DNA of 16,576 bases from assembly GCA_004555335.1 (NCBI GenBank), contig SFII01000018.1, forward strand, positions 1 through 16,576. Direction: 5' to 3'. The DNA is from Coriobacteriaceae bacterium. Its GTDB lineage: Bacteria; Actinomycetota; Coriobacteriia; Coriobacteriales; Eggerthellaceae. The position numbers and the translations under genes were made by a program. Below the pieces are notes generated by a model. That model had not been told where the DNA came from and made no database searches. It saw only the letters and a program-made list of their open reading frames with translations. Positions 13,440-16,576 of the stretch are shown in pieces. Position 1 is the stretch's first letter; the number at the start of each line of letters is the position of its first letter.

Positions 13440-14216
13440 ATGTCCCAAGGACGCCATGAACGCAAGGCGGAAAACAGCACCCCGATCGAACCAATCACGC
13501 CAAGCGAAACGAACAAGAACCATTCACCTGCGCACGCAGCGCCCCAGCTGCGTGCGCATCGCATATCGTCCATCATCGTCGCGGCGATCGCGATTATCGT
13601 GCTCGCCTTCGGCATACGGGCCCTCTTCGGAAACAGCACCGAGCAAGGAAACGGCAGCACACCATCGGAAGAAAGCCCCGTCTTCGATGTGAACGACAAG
13701 ATGCAGACCCAAGAAGGCGGCTCGAATTCGGCAGCAGAACCCGAAAAGGACCACCTCCAATACCGCGAGAGCATCGCTTCTGCCGCCAAAGCCTACGATC
13801 TGGATCCCTACCTGATCGCAGGCGTTATCCAGACGGAATCGGGATTCAATCCCAACCTGGGAAACCAATACGCCTGCGGGCTCATGGGTGTTTCCAACGT
13901 AGGTTGCGAGGAAATGAACCTGCGCGGTTTGGTCGATCCCAACGAATACCCACCTGGAAACATCATGGATCCCGATGTGAACATCCGCTACGGCGCCGCA
14001 ATCCTGCGTATGTTCCTAGACGAATACGACGGTAATCTGACCACGGCACTGGCGGCATACAACGCCGGCCCCGCAAACGCCCAGCGCTGGGTCCAAGCTG
14101 CAGGGAGCACGAATATCGAAGGGGTCATCGATATCTACGAAACGCGCGAATACATCAAGCGCGTCCCCCAAAACATGGAGAAACTGGAAACGGAGTATCC
14201 CCGGGCGTTCGAATAG
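13440..14216 (+). CDS. Membrane-anchored lytic transglycosylase (SLT domain)
   Basis: The 258-residue protein has a polar cytosolic start, one membrane segment (about residues 43-61, SSIIVAAIAIIVLAFGIRAL), a flexible linker, and an extracytoplasmic SLT domain (about 108-245). The domain shows LIAGVIQTESGFNP with catalytic glutamate E133, then GLM (147-149), AILRMFLDEY and the family's AAYNAGPANAQRW motif (205-217). It should cleave peptidoglycan glycan strands with formation of 1,6-anhydro-muramic ends. The usual glutamine after GLM is glycine (G150), and two cysteines (C146, C156) flank this loop. The start is uncertain: the ATG at 13440 has no good ribosome binding site nearby and the frame is open to a GTG at 13377. 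It lies 81 bases after the XRE-AlaA gene with no visible terminator between, so co-transcription is possible. Confidence 0.85.
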   Translation: MSQGRHERKAENSTPIEPITPSETNKNHSPAHAAPQLRAHRISSIIVAAIAIIVLAFGIRALFGNSTEQGNGSTPSEESPVFDVNDKMQTQEGGSNSAAEPEKDHLQYRESIASAAKAYDLDPYLIAGVIQTESGFNPNLGNQYACGLMGVSNVGCEEMNLRGLVDPNEYPPGNIMDPDVNIRYGAAILRMFLDEYDGNLTTALAAYNAGPANAQRWVQAAGSTNIEGVIDIYETREYIKRVPQNMEKLETEYPRAFE

Positions 14217-14598
14217 GCAAGCCCACCCGAACCTGCCATCGCACCGATGACGCCTCCTTGCAGCACGGGGGCAAACGGCAGGGTGAAAACACAACGCAGA
14301 GCTTCGGCCCTCCAACCGAACAAGACAGAAGGAGCTTATCCCGACAGCTTCTTTATGGACGGTTCATGGACAACAGCCCGTCAGTTTTTTCAATTCTGTC
14401 GGATTTATCCTGTTCAATGCGCATTTTTCCCATTTTAAATAGCTTTCGAATAGCATTTTGCACAGTGTCGAAATTCGGCTATCAAATAAAGCTATAATCA
14501 CAACCCCTCCCCGAAGCACATTCGAGCGGAGGTTACCATCCGGCCAGATCTGGGGTCTTTGCGCGCATTCCAGGTCATCACGCCGAAATGGAGGGCGC
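14217..14598 (+). other. Intergenic region before the M23-like gene, with candidate terminator and promoter
   Basis: The first half is GC-rich without recognisable features. GACGG (14358-14362) pairs with CCGTC (14378-14382) before a T-run (14385-14390), a weak candidate terminator for the transglycosylase. Bases 14385-14500 are AT-rich and end in the promoter at 14493. The leader of about 95 bases contains a GGAGG at 14528-14532 that is not followed by an ATG, GTG or TTG. Confidence 0.4.
14493..14498 (+). promoter_or_regulatory. Candidate -10 box of the M23-like gene
   Basis: A perfect TATAAT ends an AT-rich stretch about 100 bases before the start codon. No good -35 stands 16-18 bases upstream (TCGAAA at 14468-14473 is 19 away), so an activator may be needed. 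Confidence 0.45.
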
Positions 14599-16317
14599 AT
14601 GGCAAAGCACGCACAGCATAGCCAGCCGAAGAAAAGCTGGTTCGGCAGGAGCTCGCAGCGAAAGCAAAACGCAGCGGGCAGTATTCCTGCGCCCGAAAAC
14701 AGGGAAAAGTCCCCTTCCGGAAAAGCCCAGGAAAGCACTTCCGTAGAGGAAATCCCCGCAAATAATCCCACAGCCGCAGAAGCAACCGCCGGACAAGAGC
14801 AGTCCTCGCCGTCCGTTGCCGCCGAGGACGCTCAGGCACCCGCTGCCGAACGGCCCCGCCTTTCCGGCATCCCCGAAATAATTGCACCCGGATCGGAAAG
14901 CCGCCAGAAGGAATCGGCTTCTAGGACAAGGGTTCCCCTAGAAGACACCCGTCCTCCCGAATCCACGCCGGCGCAAGACGCCGGCACTGCCATGTATGAC
15001 CCTCGCATAAGGTCCAGGCAGCAGCACCGGGCCGGTTCACGCACAAACGCACCCCAGCAGCGAAGCGCCCAAGACGGGTCCGCACCAAGGACCGCCGGTT
15101 CGCGTCCGAACAGGTTGAACATCCCGCCTATCGATCCCGCCGGGCAGGACGCCCCTCGCACGGGTGTGCCAGACGTCCGGCAGCATCCCGGCACAGGCAC
15201 CCAGCCCCCTGTCGGAGGCCCCGCGTACTGGAATCCCGCGGCAACCGGGTCCGTTCCCCTTTACGGTGCTCCCGCATACGCCCAACCCGCACCCTATGGT
15301 GCGCCCGCCTATGTGCAATACACCCCCAACGGGACACCCATATACGTGCACTACGCCCCCGGCGCAGCTCCCATGTACGTTCCCTATCCTCCCAACGGAA
15401 ACCCCGCACAAGGCGCGTATCCCGGACCCTATGCACCGCCAGCGGTCAAGCAGGAAAAGGACAGGCGCCTTGGATGCCTCATCCCAGCCATCGCCGTTCC
15501 CGTCGCGCTGTTTGCGATAGTCGCCCTTTTCGCCATCACGCGCCCGAGCTTTGCCCAACCGCTGATCGAAGGAGCCTTCGGCATCCAGGAAACCGCCCCT
15601 ATCGCCGAAAGCGGAGGTCCCGTGGTCTTCGAGGATATCTCCGATGTCGCCATGACTGAAGAAGCCGCGCAGACCGAGCAGGCGAAACAGGTTCATACCC
15701 GCCGCCTGCTCGCCCAATGCCAGGGTGTGGATATCTATTCCCCCATCTCGCAAGACGAGCTCACCGGCGTGATCATGCACCAAGCATCCTACGAATGGGG
15801 CCAGGTCATGACAACACAGGTGCCTGAAGCGGATATGACGGAATACGAGGCTTCAGGCAAGCCCCTTCGCGTCAACAACGAGCAAACCGAAGGTCTCTGG
15901 GTCGATGCGGATATCGCGCACCTGTACCGCGACACCGACAGCACCGCCATGGACACCGCCGCCGATGTCGGCGGTGAGGCGGGCACTACCGTCTACGCAC
16001 CCGTTACCGGCCAAGTCATCGCAGTCGAAAGCTACGACCTGTATGACGAGACGCCTGATATCCGCATCCACATCAGGCCCGATGCCAATCCCAACCTGGA
16101 TGTGGTGCTGCTGCATCAAACCGATCCCACCGTACAGGCGGGTGACCGCGTGGAAGCGGGAATCACCCCCGTTTCCTCGGTTCGCGACATCGCTGCAGAG
16201 TTGACGGACCTGCAGCTTGCCTACTACACGCAGACCGCAGGAAACCACTCACATGTCCAGGTAAACGACCTTACCAACCCGGACTACATCGCTAAATACA
16301 ACCTGCAAGTTGATTAG
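14599..16317 (+). CDS. Single-pass membrane protein with Pro/Tyr repeats and degenerate M23 (LytM-like) domain
   Basis: The 572-residue protein has a long cytosolic, disordered, basic and proline-rich start (1-290) with four 11-residue Pro/Tyr repeats (224-267). One membrane segment follows (about 295-316, LIPAIAVPVALFAIVALFAI), then an outer part ending in an M23-type fold (about 440-560). The M23 signs are AGTTVYAPVTGQVIAV, VVLLHQTDP with H506, VQAGDRVEAG, and HSHVQV with H550 and H552. M23 enzymes cut peptidoglycan cross-bridges using zinc held by a His and Asp of an HxxxD motif plus a late His. Here the aspartate is D452 but the position for the first histidine is S448, so zinc binding is probably impaired and the protein may instead bind or activate other hydrolases (inference). 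GGAGG lies just before the ATG at 14599. The upstream neighbour is a lytic transglycosylase; a terminator follows. Confidence 0.8.
   Translation: MAKHAQHSQPKKSWFGRSSQRKQNAAGSIPAPENREKSPSGKAQESTSVEEIPANNPTAAEATAGQEQSSPSVAAEDAQAPAAERPRLSGIPEIIAPGSESRQKESASRTRVPLEDTRPPESTPAQDAGTAMYDPRIRSRQQHRAGSRTNAPQQRSAQDGSAPRTAGSRPNRLNIPPIDPAGQDAPRTGVPDVRQHPGTGTQPPVGGPAYWNPAATGSVPLYGAPAYAQPAPYGAPAYVQYTPNGTPIYVHYAPGAAPMYVPYPPNGNPAQGAYPGPYAPPAVKQEKDRRLGCLIPAIAVPVALFAIVALFAITRPSFAQPLIEGAFGIQETAPIAESGGPVVFEDISDVAMTEEAAQTEQAKQVHTRRLLAQCQGVDIYSPISQDELTGVIMHQASYEWGQVMTTQVPEADMTEYEASGKPLRVNNEQTEGLWVDADIAHLYRDTDSTAMDTAADVGGEAGTTVYAPVTGQVIAVESYDLYDETPDIRIHIRPDANPNLDVVLLHQTDPTVQAGDRVEAGITPVSSVRDIAAELTDLQLAYYTQTAGNHSHVQVNDLTNPDYIAKYNLQVD
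15268..15399 (+). repeat. Four 33-base units encoding 11-residue Pro/Tyr repeats
   Basis: The units are APAYAQPAPYG, APAYVQYTPNG, TPIYVHYAPGA and APMYVPYPPNG (residues 224-267), consensus xPxYVxYxPxG. They lie in the predicted cytosolic tail of the M23-like protein. Spacing is exactly 11 residues throughout, so the repeat arose by in-frame duplication. Confidence 0.8.
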
Positions 16318-16341
16318 CATCCATCGATTCAAAAACAGGCA

Positions 16342-16367
16342 AAGAAGCGCCCTCCGGGGCGCTTCTT
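16342..16367 (+). terminator. Intrinsic terminator after the M23-like gene
   Basis: Perfect 11-bp arms AAGAAGCGCCC and GGGCGCTTCTT surround a TCCG loop and are followed by CTTTCC, 24 bases past the stop codon. Confidence 0.85.
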
Positions 16368-16412
16368 CTTTCCAACTCGGATTCAATCGGAGAAGATGGC
16401 GGGCACCACAGA

Positions 16413-16418
16413 TACAAT
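16413..16418 (+). promoter_or_regulatory. Candidate -10 box of the aldo/keto reductase gene
   Basis: TACAAT lies about 90 bases before the start codon and after the preceding terminator. No good -35 is visible. Confidence 0.25.
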
Positions 16419-16505
16419 CAACGGGAGAGTACCGCGGCGAAAACGCCGCAAACCGAAGTTCCCGATCGAAGCGCCGCACGCACGCCACCGAAGTTGGAGG
16501 AAGCC

Positions 16506-16576
16506 ATGCAATACCGACTCGACCCGAAAACCGGCAATCGGATATCCCAGCTAGGGTTCGGCTGCATGAGGTTCCC
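16506..16576 (+). CDS. Aldo/keto reductase, N-terminal fragment (cut by window edge)
   Basis: Only 23 complete codons are inside the window. They read MQYRLDPKTGNRISQLGFGC followed by MRF(P). The ISQLGFGCMR(F/L)P stretch is the typical first strand of aldo/keto reductases, especially the group that often carries a C-terminal ferredoxin-like domain; whether this one does cannot be seen. GGAGG (16496-16500) stands 5 bases before the ATG. The gene begins a new unit after the terminator at 16342-16367. Confidence 0.75.
   Translation, partial: MQYRLDPKTGNRISQLGFGCMRF

Noticed and set aside
11802..13523. 573-codon minus-strand frame opposite the XRE-AlaA gene
   Set aside because: Antisense shadow; the plus frame aligns end to end with AlaA and has a promoter and ribosome binding site.

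Overview
The window reads as chromosomal DNA from a high-GC Gram-positive bacterium. The gene mix (a DegV protein, a YhgE/Pip exporter with its own TetR regulator, a CmpB-type membrane protein, GC-rich codons with short AT-rich promoter patches) suggests a Coriobacteriia/Eggerthellaceae-type actinobacterium. That placement is inference from gene style; no rRNA or marker gene is present. There are ten complete genes and two genes cut by the window edges. I saw no tRNA, rRNA, insertion sequence, CRISPR array, prophage or integrase.

Left part (1-3429). A truncated GNAT acetyltransferase points left, and a DegV fatty-acid-binding protein points right. Convergent with DegV is an unusual 420-residue protein made of three tandem RidA domains. 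A shared hairpin separates the two. The triple RidA gene has a promoter region with two separate palindromes.

Middle part (3430-11397). A MATE efflux pump is followed by what looks like one self-regulated unit. It has a promoter overlapped by a 14-bp-arm inverted repeat, then an ABC ATPase with degenerate signature, Walker B and H-loop motifs, then a 1075-residue YhgE/Pip membrane protein whose start overlaps the ATPase stop, then a TetR regulator. A strong hairpin terminator closes it. A convergent gene encodes a membrane protein with an acidic coiled-coil N-terminus and a C-terminal CmpB (PF06541-type) domain.

Right part (11398-16576). The most striking locus is a single reading frame joining an XRE-type helix-turn-helix to a full-length AlaA-like alanine aminotransferase. 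Upstream lie five copies of ATTGAAC(T/C), one of them a perfect palindrome over the predicted -35. A good internal ribosome binding site and ATG sit exactly at the start of the aminotransferase part, so the locus may make both a DNA-binding fusion and a free enzyme. It resembles MocR/GabR logic (DNA-binding domain plus fold-type I aminotransferase) but with an XRE head and an AlaA body. Downstream are a membrane-anchored lytic transglycosylase and a single-pass protein with a long disordered cytoplasmic N-terminus, 11-residue Pro/Tyr repeats and an extracellular M23-like domain that seems to lack one zinc ligand. A terminator follows, then the start of an aldo/keto reductase that runs off the end.

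Functionally, much of the window concerns the envelope and transport (MATE, ABC/YhgE, CmpB, transglycosylase, M23-like). Two genes concern aminotransferase chemistry (AlaA) and clean-up of reactive enamine intermediates (RidA).
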